64,000 nucleotides of DNA from Absidia repens (GCA_002105175.1 MCGE01000005.1:1240001-1304000), one strand, 5' to 3'. Shown: positions 49,541 through 61,891, counted from the first letter of the stretch. Notes: generated by a model from the letters alone, not told the origin. A program made the numbers and translations.

Positions 49541-52396
49541 TCAAAATTCCAAGATAAAGCGCACCGTTCCATCAGCGCTAATTTCCCATTGCACAGTCAT
49601 GTTGCTTCGGTCAGGAAACTGTTCCAAAACACAATCTTCCACCACCACAAGTACGTTCAATCCCGATAATTGATTTGCTGATTTTTTTTGTTGCGCTTCC
49701 AGAGGGTTATTGTTAATAGTTGCTGAAGAGTCTCGTCGCCATAGCACTTCCGTAACTCTTTGTGCTTGTAATGAGAATAAAGTACTTAGTTTCATGACCA
49801 ATTGTTGTACTGTCAGGGTATCCAATTCAATACGCTTATATTCCATGGATGGTTGAGTTTTCTTTGTGTCCACAAATAAGGTCAAAGCTATAATATAAAA
49901 TAAGGTTAGCATAATTGTAAGTATATAGATATAGATATTTGCTCCCTCCCTGCCCCTTTCCTCCTTTATTCTTCTGATTTTTTTTTTCCCTTTATTTTAC
50001 CTGGCAAGGAATCTTGAAATTTTTTCATAGCTGGTTGTTCATCGGGAGGTGATGGGTGGTCGGAATAGGAAGTAGCCAAATGAGATCGAGATCGTTTCAT
50101 ACCAACCACCGGGGATATATTGGAGGATGACCAAGATTGTTGTTGTAGTTGTTGAGGATATGCCAGCGAGGAAGATGTCAGCGGAGGTGATGTAATAGAA
50201 TCGTACATGAATGACGGCGATGAGGTCTGGGCATAATTCACTGGGTAAGAGAACGATGACGAGTAAAACGGTGACACAATGGTCATATTAGTGTCCGACT
50301 GTTGATAATGGTGCTGAAGTTGATTATGGCTGCCGTTATTTTGAGAGAATGATTGAATAGGTGATACCATTGGCTTTGCTTCAATCAAAGAAGTTGGTGA
50401 TAACGATGATAATGATGATGGCGATGTCGTTGAAATGGACGGTGGTGGAGGCGGTAAAGAGTAGGAGACGGACGATGTTTCGATATTGGATGCTACTGTT
50501 GGTATTGACAGTGGTGGTGTTGGGGTTGTCGTCAATGTCATAGGAAAATCACTTTTGATAGCAACATCTTCATCAGCTAAGGCTTCAAAAGTGCTATAAG
50601 GAAACACAGGACGATTGTAAAATTGCCAGAGTGGATTATGTTGAGGATTTCCTTCAGCTGTATATAAATATATAAAAAAAAGACAATAGTTAATCACGAT
50701 GAAAATTGAAAAACACCTGTAGTAAATCCATTGCATAACAGTGCTGGACTTTTTTCTATACCTTTCAGCTTTTCGAGTTGCTTCGCAATTTGCTTAGCAT
50801 CATCCTTGTTTTTTCTTTCTGCGCCCTAAAAAACATAAAAAATTCTTTGAATAAATGCCCACCAAAAGCCAGCAAAATCATAAACATTCATATATTTATA
50901 TGTTGCTTTTTTCCTGATTACCTTGTCCCTGAAGAGTTTGATTTTACAGAAAGATTTTTCGATACAATTTGCTACTTCATCGACACCGACATTAGAGGAG
51001 GGGGTTTCCATAGATTCAACTACAGCACGAAGGGGAATACCTTTGACACCTTTTATTCTTGAGAAGTCAGTCGACAAACAATTGAATCGCACAAACAAAG
51101 TCGCTCCTGCCTGAGGTTGCCATTGGAAGGTAATCCGGTCAAACGAAGGGTAATGTACATTCACCAGACCAGAAGATTGCTGCGCATCCAAATCCAATGC
51201 ACGTGCTTCATTTGGTCGATCTTGTTGACTGAGCCAAAAGCGCCAATAGTTTTGAGATGCTTGTCGATGAGTGGCGTCATGGAATGTAATGGAGATTGTG
51301 CTGGTGACCAATACGTCACTTGGTTGTTGGTTTTGATTCTGATCCACAAATTGAAGACCATAGGCTTGTCCTCGATTCAAATATGTCATAGATGATGATT
51401 CTCCAAACCTTTGTGCTGCAGCTGTAGACGCTTGAAGTAGTATTTCATAACGAAGTGGTGGTCGTGCCGATGAAGGTCTATGAATAAGAATAAAAATGGA
51501 AAGATACATATTAGTATAAGGGAGCTGCGCATAAAACCCACACATGTGTTATCTGATCGTAACACTATCTCAATATACTTTTAGTACGCTACACCCCTAT
51601 CTTACTATCCCGTAATGTCAAAGTTCAGACACCGATGACACCCCAAAGAAGCGCAATACATATGCATATACATAACCCCCCCCCGCCCCTCTTCCTCCTT
51701 TTTTTTTTTGAAAAAAAAGATACATTCAACTTACACTGAGGATAGCTTGTCCTGCGAATCATCATTCTGAGACTGTTTAAGAATAGAAGATGGTGACATT
51801 GGGGAGTATGATGAATTGGTAGGAGAAGACAATGTAGAAGTGATGGTAGGATAATGTCCGGTAGATACACATGATGATGACATGATCAGATCAGTGGTTG
51901 GCGAATTTGTTGAAGTGACTGTTGAAGACGATAATTGACGTTGGTGTGGATAAGTAAGATGATATTGTGATTGATGAGAAGACTGCAGTTGTTGTTGTTG
52001 CTGATGATAGTGATTGTATTGCTGCAAAATGCCATTGGCACTATGGTGACGAGGATGGTGACGTTTGGCGAGGTAGTTCTTTTTTGGAAGTGAAGGGAGT
52101 GTAGACATAGGAGGTGCTGGTGGTGGAGGCGGTAAACTGGCATAAAACAAGTCATCGGTCGGATAACTATTGTCCACAGTGGTGGTTGTGGTGGTAGAGT
52201 ATTGTTGTTTATTCCAAAACATTTGTTGAATGTGCTGTTGATATTGCTGATTAGTTTGATATGCAACCATGTTTGAGGATGGCGACGATGTTGAGGATGA
52301 AGCAGCTGTCGTTGTTGCATTAGCGGAGGTGGCGGCTGTAGATCCGTTGTCTAGAAGCAGATCAGATTCCTGTTTGAAGTTGTAATCTGTGTCCAT
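49541..52396 (-). CDS. CP2 / Grainyhead family transcription factor
   Basis: Five exons, 52396-51735, 51477-50922, 50825-50762, 50657-50001 and 49887-49541, give 761 aa. The N-terminus (1-218) is Ser/Thr/Gln-rich, typical of an activation region. The DNA-binding domain (about 222-430) shows ARPPLRYEILLQASTAAAQ, SSMTYLNRGQAYGLQF, QNYWRFWLSQQ, FVRFNCLSTDFSRIKGVKGI and CKIKLFRDKGAERKNKDDAK. These are unmistakable for the CP2/Grainyhead immunoglobulin-like fold. A Ser/Pro-rich linker is followed by a C-terminal region (about 650-761) likely to be the dimerisation domain. In Neurospora the Grainyhead homologue controls conidial separation and wall genes; the target here may be similar. An acceptor-like TATAG before the ATG suggests a 5' UTR intron. 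The flank has GGGCGGTGTTTTAAAA at 52656-52671. Confidence 0.93.
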
Positions 52397-52971
52397 TTTG
52401 ACAGAATGGTGTTGACTATAAAAAAAATACAGAGGCGGTTAGCCTTTTGTGTATCCAAACGCTATGATGTTTGAATTACCTATCATAAAAAGCGCTGTTG
52501 CAATATTCACTGGCAAGCATTTCGGTAAAAATTTAAAATGAAAGACTGAAAAGGGTACGTTTAAACTATAAAGTTTTGATGTAATAATAACTATAAAAAA
52601 GAAAGAAAAAAAGGAAAGAGAAGAAATAAATGCAAAGGATTTTTTATAGTCGATCGGGCGGTGTTTTAAAAATAGAATGTTAACATATCCTACAATAGGA
52701 AGTTGTCGTTGATGATTAAGGCAAGAGAAAACAGTAAAAACCTTAAATATTCTGTGTTCAGTAATAAATGAAGAGGTGAAAATTTAATATAAAGAACAAT
52801 AAGTGGATATTATTTAGGGAATGAAGGATATAGTGCTGTGAAAAATCAAGCTACCGTGCTTTATTAGGATTGTGGAGGGAGAAGGGGATAAAGTGATTGA
52901 GAGGGACGAAAGGAGTGTATTGAAATAAATATGACAGAAGATGGGCTTTCAAAAACATTAAAATAGATGGA

Positions 52972-53000
52972 AGATGCGAGATGCGAGATGCGAGATGCTA
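52972..53000. repeat. Tandem GATGCGA repeat
   Basis: Four nearly exact 7-bp units (AGATGCG) in a row, immediately followed by a GTT-rich microsatellite. Confidence 0.85.
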
Positions 53001-53008
53001 GTGTTAAA

Positions 53009-53060
53009 GTTGTTGTTGTTGTTCTTGTTGTTGTTGTTATTGGTGTTGTTGTTGTTGTGT
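53009..53060. repeat. GTT microsatellite
   Basis: Imperfect GTT array with a few substitutions. Upstream flank of the CP2 gene. Confidence 0.85.
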
Positions 53061-53584
53061 GAGAATACAGATAAAATATGTACTACACTCTAATAAATGA
53101 TATGATTTAAAATCACTCCCTAACAACAAATGTCCAAGCGTCTTTTTTATTTCAAGAACGTAACATCAACACTCCTACTATTGAACAAAGAAGGAAAGGG
53201 AGATCTCTGCAATTCTAATTTTAATACGATAGAATTATTTTGCACGCCTGGTACTACTTGTTATGATTACGTGTCAATTACTAGCTTTACCCATTTTAAA
53301 TGACAAGGAGAGTATATCAGTCTATCAAAAAGGAGGCCTTTTCTTAAGGAGCCTTTTTTTTCGAAATGCATCTTGAAGACAAAGCACGGGTAACTCTTTA
53401 TTTTCACCGAGTATGTAGCACAAACTTAACTCTTGAAATGATTCCAAAAAAAGGGGGGATGTTCTCACCTAAAGGAAGAAAAAACAAGGCAAAAACATCC
53501 ATCTCTTTTTATTTCCACATTAGATTAGGAAAATCATGGTTACTATTCACAATGTTTTGCGAAAACTAAGTGCATCTGTATTTC

Positions 53585-53633
53585 CAAAAAAAGATAGACC
53601 ATAGATCCAATAAATATGGTCTATCTTTTTTTG
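53585..53633. other. 19-bp perfect inverted repeat with AATAAA in the loop
   Basis: The arm at 53585-53603 (C, seven A, then GATAGACCATA) pairs exactly with 53615-53633 (TATGGTCTATC, seven T, then G). The 11-base loop reads GATCCAATAAA. It is intergenic. It could be the core of a small palindromic element or a transcript 3' end. Confidence 0.85.
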
Positions 53634-54719
53634 AATATTGATATGTGCACTAAATGTGTTTCTAAATTTAAACTGCGGATCTAAAGGGGAAAAGTAATTA
53701 TATTCTTTTGTACAGTACAGTTTTATAGTGCTGTATTGATTATTCTACCTTTATCAGCAGGCGAGGCACTTTTCGTTCAGAGGGGAATGTCAAATAAAAA
53801 AAATCATGCAACTTAAACTCCGACACGATTTGACTGATTAATGTGAAACGCATAATTGAGTGGACAACATTCTCATTGTTGTATCTGCATGATATGTCAC
53901 TTATGAAGGCTAATGTCAAAATTAAGAAATATAACTCGCTTTACCGATTATTCATTTTCATTTCCCTTTTTTCACAATTATATGAATGAAAAAATAATGA
54001 CAGCCGTCATATTCTTATTAGGGAGATTTGCTATCAAAAAATAAGGGGCTTCGACTGGGAATAAAATAAGGAAATATAATGGGGTAAGATGTTCAGTGGC
54101 ATATAATGTACTAAAATATTACCAGTGTAGTAACTTCAATTCATGCATTCGTATGAAATATATTTATGTGACCTAATATGGAAATTTCGCCACTAAATTC
54201 ATCGTCACCGTAACCGATACGGGATTTTTCTATTGTAAATACTGTGGTTCCTTTTCTATACATCCTGCATGTATCATGTACATAGCACGGTCTTTATCCA
54301 ATACATTGGATACAAAAATATGTATCCTTATCCAAGCTTAGGAGATCAAGGAGAATTCAAACAAAAGAAAACTCCATTTCCGTCACTTTGCTTCTCCTTC
54401 TTCTCTCTTCTCCTACGCCGCCCTCTATTAAAATCCAAGTTAAAGGCTCGATCTATACTCCATTATTTCTCCTTCTTTTCTATATATCATACCGTAGCAT
54501 GAAAAGATTTACTGAGTCATGATCTCCCTCCTTGGTCTAAAAAAAAAATCTCATACATATGATAATAAGCATCTGATCGAGAAAATCATTGATTTGCACA
54601 TCTCATGCTTCTATTTATAATTTTGAATAAAAAGTAACCATAAAAATCTGTGGCAAGAACAATTTTGTGCAAGTTTACTTCTACCGGCTTCTCTTCCGCT
54701 AATCACTGAACGTGCCCCT

Positions 54720-55300
54720 TTTTTGAATTTAAAACGCCGATGCCAATGCAAACGACTTGCTTTGACACTAGATTGCACATGATCCCTATCCTATTTAAAT
54801 ATTCCTTCAAATCCATTGTCAGCATTAGAGAAAATAAAATTGAAGATGGACAATTTCATAAAATACTTTTCTAATTTGTATCCTATAAATAATCCAGTTT
54901 CAGATTGGTCAGAGCACGTCTGATCTTTATACTCAGCCCATTTTTCAGACTTCACATTAGACACTTCCTCACGATTCCTCTAATAGACACTACCATAAAT
55001 TTTCTTAGTACAATGAATCCTTCGTTTGTAGTTTGAGTATCTACTAATAAGCTTCAATAAAATATATATTTTTTATCAAGTATACTCTGACCCATCGAAT
55101 AATTAACAATGCCATCATTGAGATGTTTTGTGAATGTGCTATTAAAACTTGGTCTCTAGTTCACCGACTATGACTACCTATTTCTTCCCCTGAAGTGCTG
55201 GGAACTAGTTGACAGTCTTAGATCACTTACCATTTATATTGAAATAACGAATAACAGAAACGCTTTCTATCCTAGATCACACTTTAAAATAATTGTATTT
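54720..55300 (+). repeat. Decayed copy of the dispersed repeat
   Basis: Starts near TTTAAAACGCCG (54727-54738), a weak edge-block match. It has CTTCAATAAAATATA at 55052-55066, and ends with segments also present in R7 and R8 (GTTCACCGACTATGACTA and TTGACAGTCTTAGATCA). The hairpin segment is lost. Confidence 0.5.
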
Positions 55301-55543
55301 GGCATCTTAGTAAACAACAGTAAAGGAGGACTTAGTCTGTCTAGAAGAAACGCTTACGCATGATAAATCAAGAAATGTTATTTTTCTACTAGGCATGTCA
55401 AAATTTCAGGAACCAATTGCGATGTTTAAAGATCCGACGTCAATTTCCGACAGACGAGGGTCTAAGCCGCCAGAAGTCCGATCTGACTCACCATCAACCC
55501 GTAAATGCATTAAAGGAAAAGTCGGGAACGCCTTTTTTTTTCT

Positions 55544-55576
<33 letters not shown>

Positions 55577-55638
55577 TTTCTCTTCTTTCTTCTATTCTTT
55601 TACAATAAGCCATCATCGACAATACACTCACATATAAA

Positions 55639-56914
55639 ATGGCTCTTATCGAAAGGTAAATTAAAAATGCTATATCTGTATATTATATATACATACGCAT
55701 ACGTATATATATATATTGGATACTAAAAAACCTTCCTTTGTTGACGATGACTTATTAGCAACTGCCCAGACTTGAAACTCGTCGCTCGTGGAAAAGTACG
55801 CGACCTTTACGAAGTGGATGACAAAAGCTTGCTTTTTGTTGCGACAGATCGTATCAGTGCCTTTGACGTTATCATGAAGAATGTAAGTGAATCGATTGAA
55901 TATCCTTCAACAAAAAGCTGAAACTTTGTATTTGTGTTTCTGTTATTAGGCTATCCCAGGCAAAGGCAAGATTTTGACTCAACTATCTTTATTTTGGTTT
56001 GAATTGTTGAAGGATGTCTTACCCAACCATCTGATTACTGCCAATTTTGATGAAATGCCAAACAATGTACAGCAATACCGTAGTCAACTGGAAGGACGGT
56101 CTATCCTGGTTAAAAAAATGCGTGTTTTACCTATTGAAGCTATTGTCCGTGGTTATATCACTGGCTCGGGTTTGAAGGAATACAAACAAAAAGGAACTAT
56201 TTGTGATATCCCTTTGCCTGAGGGGTTGGTGGAAAGTCAAAAATTACCCCAAGTGTTATTTACTCCCAGTACCAAGGCTGAAATCGGTGACCACGGTAAG
56301 CAATAATATATATGGGCTAAAACTTGTGGATCAGTGCGTGGGTAGGAGCTAGAGGCTAGGGGCTAGGATATCAATAGATGAAACTAATATCTGTTGTTAA
56401 TATTATACACCTAGATGAAAACATTCACCCTTCAAAAATGGTGGACATTCTTGGTGATAAAGCGTTGGCCGACCAAATCACTAAAGCAGCTGTCGATCTG
56501 TACACCAAGGCTAGCAATTTTGCCGCTGAAAAAGGAATCATCATTGCTGATACCAAGTTTGAATTTGGATTAGACGAAAACAATCAGCTTGTTGTGGTAG
56601 ATGAGGTTTTGACTCCAGGTATATACATACTTAAATGACAATCATGGAGAGAGAGGCTATATAATGGAATCATAAAAAGTGACACTTATCTTACCTTCTC
56701 GAATATAGATTCATCAAGATTCTGGCCTGCTGCTAAGTATGAAGCTGGTCGTGTACAAGAAAGCTTTGACAAACAATTTTTGCGCAACTACTTGGAATCA
56801 ATTGGTTTTGACAAGCATACAAGCATCGAATTACCAGCTGATGTGACTGATAATACTTTGGCTAAATACAAAGAAGCGTACTCTTTATTGACCGGAAAAC
56901 AAATCAACCTTTAG
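55639..56914 (+). CDS. ADE1: Phosphoribosylaminoimidazole-succinocarboxamide synthase (SAICAR synthetase)
   Basis: Five exons, 55639-55655 (17 nt), 55759-55882, 55950-56295, 56415-56618 and 56709-56914, give 298 aa, close to yeast Ade1 (about 306). Signature segments are [57 protein letters not shown] and [15 protein letters not shown]. The enzyme joins CAIR with aspartate using ATP in de novo purine synthesis, in the cytosol. All catalytic motifs are present. A long T tract precedes the ATG by about 60 bases. Confidence 0.97.
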
Positions 56915-57477
56915 ATAGTATGTAGTATAGTTTAGTTTTTTACCTATATATTAGCAGCCCCCCCCCCTGTCCTATATTTTTGTTTTGGCAATTATGCATA
57001 TTTTTTCATATTTACAATAAAGATTTATTTATTTGTTACTTGATACTTACTTAACGATTCCAATGCGATTAGCAATATACAGTTTTGCGTTTTATTGATA
57101 TTGATTTAGAGGGCATCTGAGTTGTGAAGAAGGTGTATTGTTATGGTTGTCCTAGAGGATTTCTGGGTTGCGGGAGTTCCCAAAAAAAAAAAAAAAAATT
57201 AATTATCGTGTTTTTTTAATGCGCCCGTCACTGTTCATTTTCCACGTGCCCACCAAAAGCATTTTCTAAAACTACCCGAGAAAACCCTTTCCTAATTTTT
57301 TGAACTGCAGTACTATACAGTACTGTACAATACAGTATACTACGGTACAATAAACAGAGCGCTGGGCTCCACAGTTGATTAAAAGTCTCACTCTAACCCC
57401 TTTTTTCTTGCATAGACCCAATAACTATTTTTTTCTACTCATTCGGCAACACGAATTAAATGTATGAGGGACAACGT

Positions 57478-57545
57478 AAATACAATAGTACTTGACATAC
57501 TTTATTCAGATGTAGATATAAACTATACCAGCTAAACTAAACTGA
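57478..57545 (-). repeat. Truncated fragment of the dispersed repeat
   Basis: A 65-bp piece corresponds to part of R1 around 3067-3126 (TTTATTCAGATGTAGATA followed by AAACTAT and CTAAACTAAACTGAT). Neither the edge block nor the hairpin is present. Confidence 0.55.
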
Positions 57546-57705
57546 TCTCATAATAATAGTAAGAAAGATACTTAAGAGTGAGGTGGTTGGGGTGTGTCTG
57601 TGTGTCTATGTGAGTTTCGATGAGTGCAGAGTGTGCGGGGCGAAGATACCTTATTTTAATATAAGCATAACTTCAATATAAATCAGTACAACTAAATATG
57701 ATAAG

Positions 57706-57954
57706 CTATTCCATAATGCGTGGCAAACAATTTGGCAGTGAAGAGGATGTCGAAACTTGGCCGAGTTGCTCCACCTTGTTTGCAAAAGTTCCAGGAGTAT
57801 GAAAACAACCATGTAGCCATTGTTCATTGGAGTCAGTTTCTGTCATGAGATAAGAACTCCAATGTTGATCATGTTGTACGTTGTTGGCTGCTGGGAAATA
57901 AATAAAAAAAGGGAAGGGTGATTTTATATACACCAAAATTCCGAGCAGAGCCAC
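57706..57954 (-). CDS. Orphan exon-like frame next to repeat copy R7 (partial)
   Basis: 82 codons are open on the minus strand. An acceptor-type CAG lies within the frame near 57890, and the part after it (NVQHDQHWSSYLMTETDSNE, then QWLHGCFHTPGTFANKVEQL) has the look of real protein. The frame's upstream side ends a few bases from the start of R7. It may be the last exon of a gene whose 5' part was lost or displaced by the repeat. No family was recognised. Confidence 0.35.
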   Translation of the reverse strand: MALLGILVYIKSPFPFFIYFPAANNVQHDQHWSSYLMTETDSNEQWLHGCFHTPGTFANKVEQLGQVSTSSSLPNCLPRIME

Positions 57955-57959
57955 AAAAA

Positions 57960-58830
57960 AAATCTTTCAAATACCGCCCACGTGAAATTATTTACTCCCT
58001 TTTTTTTTTTTTTGCTCTCTCTCTCTTTCATTTATTTTTTTCCCTTCTTTTTTTTTTCTTCACCATTCAACTTCTCTGGGATTCTGGTGGATTTAGATTA
58101 GTGTCAGGTCTAGGTTTAGAAGGGGTTTTAGGTCAGGGATTACAACATACATGGGGAACCCCTTTCATTTTGGATCTAGGATCTACAACCACCATTACTT
58201 GGCTTATTAGAGTCCTCATTACGTTAGATTTAGTTTATCTATGGTTTTTATTTACATCTGAATAAAATATACCTCTTTTTCCTTACTTCAATGAAAAATG
58301 TCCCAATAGCCTCTCTAATGTCTTTAGCATTAAGTCCCTTTTTACTACCATTACCTCTTCAGATTAGTGTTGACCGTCGTTGTGTTTCAATGAAAGATAT
58401 ACTTTTATAGCCTTTCTCATGTTTTGTCTGCCGTGTACAATATATTAACACCCATTTTACAGTCGTTGTTAGAGACTTGTGTTGCCCATTCTATAGATCT
58501 CACTTTAGTTACCTTCATACTTCGTCCCGTAGATCCTTTCATTGGGTTACTTATTATATTGACCTCCCCGCCGTTGGTTTTCATATCCACCGGTTCACTT
58601 TAATAAATATTCCTTTTTATTAATTGATTAATTGATTAATGAACCATACTCTGATCATTGTATAGTATACAATGTTGCTATTGTATTTGCTTTATGAGTG
58701 TCCTACCTAGCACTTGTTCTCTAGTTCACCCACTATGACTGAGTTTACTCTCCCATCAGAATTAATTGACGGCCTTGGATCATTGTCTATGAAAAATAGC
58801 TACTTTCTGTTCAACGAGTCATATAAATGA
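57960..58830 (+). repeat. Dispersed non-coding repeat, copy R7
   Basis: Begins TTTCAAATACCGCCCACGTG at 57965-57984, followed by a CT-rich stretch. Hairpin arms are AAGGGGTT (58120-58127) and AACCCCTT (58157-58164), the same four-G/four-C variant as R2. Modules with AATAAAATATA and CAATGAAA follow. Its end shares segments with R8 and the decayed copy at 54.7-55.3 kb. Confidence 0.75.
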
Positions 58831-60316
58831 ATCTAGTTCTTTCTGTGTTTGTAGTCGTTTCTATAGATAATTTTGTTCTTGCTTTCTAACTTATTTATGA
58901 CTACTTGCCTCACGCTCCTGACAAATAATAGTGTAATTTTTGCAGGTGTGAGACTATTTTGAAATTGTTATAACAAAATTGCTGGAAAATCACATTAACC
59001 TCTATTCCCATGCCCTATCGACACATATTCCGATCTTGAGTTTACATACTGGAATAAGAGTAAAATATACAGAATCACTGCGAAAATACAAACTATAACT
59101 ATAACTGGTTTCCAAACACTAGTTCATTCTATTTCATGGGTTATTATTTTTTAAACAAAAGGGTGGTGGTAATCCTAGTCAACAATAATAAGCGCATATA
59201 TAATGATTGGAACCAATATCAACAATACTAAAAGGCAAATGCCATGGATCCCTCGCATTTTTGTCACACATTGCCATGATAAATGCTTGATCAGAAGGGA
59301 GCATTATTGAAATTTGACATGCCATCTTCAAGAATAGTTGAAGTTTGTAATACGTTTATTCACAAGAGTTCCTGTGGATTTATTACATGCCATCTTTCGC
59401 TTTGACGGTTGTTCTCGAGAGAAATCCCAATAAACTATTTATTTTTTACATCATTATATATGTACTACATTATATTGCGTTTTATTCTTTTTGATAATTT
59501 GCATCACCTTCTTGGCGACAAGCCGACTCCAAAAATATAACACAATGATTTGACATGTATCTCAACTTGCGGTTTTGATGATCCGACATCTATTTTTTTT
59601 TTTTTTTTTTTTTTGAGGTGCAACACTGATTACGAAAAATCGACAGGTAATATCGTGGAACACTGTAATTTCTAGTTACGGATTGTTACACACTGATAGC
59701 GTTTTGCTTTGATAGTACAGAAAATACCAATGGAATAAAATGTATAAATATGGTTGATATAGGCGGCGGGCGCCACAGTCATCTCGTCATGATATTTTCA
59801 CATCACCAAATACTGATTGAATTAATCTCCCATTGATAAAGAAATCTAAAATTCCATCGCATCCATTCACCATCATCCACCACTAAAGATAGAAAACTTG
59901 AACACACGAGAATTTAAATTCTACGAGGCCTGTGCTAAAAATAAGGGTCTATAGGATTTCTAAAAGGAACAAAAGCTAAAACTGTTTGACCAATAATGTC
60001 AAAGAATTCACCTAAAATAGATAATTTATATATCGCCGTACAACAGTTCTTAAAGCGGCGTGTGAATATTGAATTAAAAAAAGTATTTTCAATTTCTTAA
60101 TGGTCTTCTTTTCCTTTTTCTTTTTTTGTTTGTCAACCTCCATCTTCTCCTAATTCGAAACGAAGACCTCTGTCATTCTTTTTTTTTAATACTCTCCTTC
60201 ACTACTAACTAGTCACTCATCACCACCTTCAACTATAGGAGGATAATATACAAATTAAACCATACTTTCTTCTTCTTCTCAAAGACAACAAAACAAAGGA
60301 TATATACTTTATTACG

Positions 60317-60728
60317 ATGGTCCGCTCTACAGCAGTAACGTTCATGTCATTGGTGGGTGTCTCATCCTACTTTTCTACTTTGGTATCAGCAGGTGGTATG
60401 ATTGGACAAGTTGTCGATTCCACCAACTTTTGTGTGTTCCTTCCTCCCCCTGGTCAAATGCATCTTCCTTTGTCAGACAACGAATGGGACTCACAAGCTT
60501 ACTGTTTGGGTGACACTCCTAAAGCCATTGATGCCAACACTTTGCCCGATGGTTTTATTCGATCTGCTCACTATGTTGCTACCGATGAATATGTACAAGT
60601 CACTGGACAGTTCGATCCTACCAAAATTGGGTTGAGCCCTGACGACGATGGAGGCCAGTGCGATATAGCGGTAAGCCAGTGATGGCAAAATTTGATGGGA
60701 CGTATGTTTGACTAACTCACTTCTTTTA

Positions 60729-60759
<31 letters not shown>

Positions 60760-61589
60760 TTTTTGGAAAAAATAGGCTCCTAAAGGTTCTTCTTGTGCCG
60801 GATGGAAGTACTATGTTAATTTGATGGAACCCTCCGGAAACACTTACTGTATGCGATGTTGTGTAAGTGATTTTAATTTTTTGTTGCTTTTGAAAGCATT
60901 CTGATATAGGAACTTGATTTTTTTTAAAATATTGCCAATAGAATGATACCAAGAACTGCAACCGAGGTATTTCTGAAAAAGGCTGTGCGCACATTATTCC
61001 TGGAGACTATAGTGGTCCCATGGATGGCAGTGGTGGTGATGATATGCCAACAGCATCCTCTTCTACCTCGCCACCTACTCACACCCAAAAATCATCTTCC
61101 ACCACCAAAGAACCTGAATCAACATCTTCTCCTGATTCTGATGCTTCACCTACTACTTCCGAATCCGATGCTTCCCCTACTTCTTCGTCGTCTGATGGTG
61201 ATGATTCTTCGACCTCTTCTCCTTCGGATGATTCTAGTGACTCCACTACCACGTCTCCTGACTCTGACTCTGACTCTGACTCTGACTCTGGCTCTGGCTC
61301 TGGCTCTGGCTCTGGATCCGAAACATCTGCTCCTTCATCGTCTTCTGAAACATTACCTTCCTCGTCTTCGCAAGTGCCTCCATCCTCCTCTTTGCCCGCA
61401 GCTGGTGTCTCCTCCTCTGTTCCCAATAGCTCTCCAAGTGGAGGCGCCTCTGGTGCTAGTGGATCTCAATCTGGTGACTTGACTCCATCTTCCGTGACTG
61501 AACAATCAGTGAGTCAAGGCTCCTCTTTGACTTCCTCTATTGTCGTTGGTGGGTTCGCTGTAATGGTTACAATGATTGTCTCTGCTTGA
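60317..61589 (+). CDS. Secreted Ser-rich GPI-anchored cell-surface protein
   Basis: Three exons, 60317-60670, 60776-60862 and 60942-61589, give 362 aa. The first 25 residues are a signal peptide (MVRSTAVTFMSLVGVSSYFS). The folded part (26-175) has at least eight cysteines and reads GGMIGQVVDSTNFCVFLPPP, GWKYYVNLMEPSGNTYCMRC and NCNRGISEKGC. From about 180 it is a Ser/Thr/Pro/Asp stalk with SD and SG dipeptide arrays (about 61257-61320). The C-terminus is hydrophobic (SIVVGGFAVMVTMIVSA), as expected for a GPI signal. Similar Cys-rich secreted proteins are widespread in fungi, but I cannot name the family or function. Intron 1 contains a long T tract. Confidence 0.85.
61255..61320 (+). repeat. 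Coding TCTGAC / TCTGGC hexamer array
   Basis: Tandem 6-bp units encode about six Asp-Ser pairs followed by about five Gly-Ser pairs in the GPI protein. The switch from GAC to GGC is a single base change spread along the array. The length is probably variable between strains. Confidence 0.85.
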
Positions 61590-61840
61590 TCTAGGCGTGA
61601 CCAGTTTTTGATCTAGTTTATAGTTTATCCTTCCCCTTCATCCCCGTCCTCGTTCCTTATTTTTACTTTATATATATATATATATATGTTGTCATTACCC
61701 CACTATTATTATTTGTCAATAAAAAACCATGAATAAAGATGAAGTTTGAATAGGCATTTATTAAACATATTCAGTTACACCGCCTTAGATAGATATCGAA
61801 TCTCCGCCTTTTTTTTTCGAAGGAGTTGTCTTTTTTTCCT

Positions 61841-61879
<39 letters not shown>

Positions 61880-61891
61880 CTCTTATCAAGT
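61590..61891. other. Short intergenic region with TA repeat and T tract
   Basis: A TA microsatellite lies at about 61668-61687, AATAAA at about 61719 and 61734, and a 37-base T tract at 61843-61879, only 12 bp before the next ATG. Confidence 0.5.

Larger units (their letters stand above)
52397..55638. other. Long intergenic region
   Basis: CP2 5' flank (52397-52700), then short tandem repeats at 52972-53060, the 19-bp inverted repeat at 53585-53633, AT-rich DNA, a decayed copy of the dispersed repeat at about 54720-55300, and a T tract of 25 or more just before the ADE1 start. A 67-codon plus frame at 53366-53569 has no supporting feature. Confidence 0.45.
56915..60316. other. Long intergenic region with repeat pieces and an orphan exon
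   Basis: ADE1 3' UTR (C run 56960-56967, AATAAA about 57017), then a palindrome-rich stretch at 57307-57350. A fragment of the dispersed repeat is at 57478-57545 and an orphan minus-strand frame at 57706-57890. Copy R7 occupies about 57960-58830. From 58830 to 60316 there is AT-rich DNA without a supported gene; TAAAGCGGCGTGTGAATATT at 60051-60070 lies about 250 bp upstream of the next start. Confidence 0.45.

Noticed and set aside
20829..53060. Short tandem arrays as possible CRISPR
   Set aside because: They are simple microsatellites without spacers, and the genome is eukaryotic.
61079..61437. Acidic Glu/Ser-rich minus-strand frame
   Set aside because: It mirrors the Ser/Asp repeat of the GPI protein on the plus strand.
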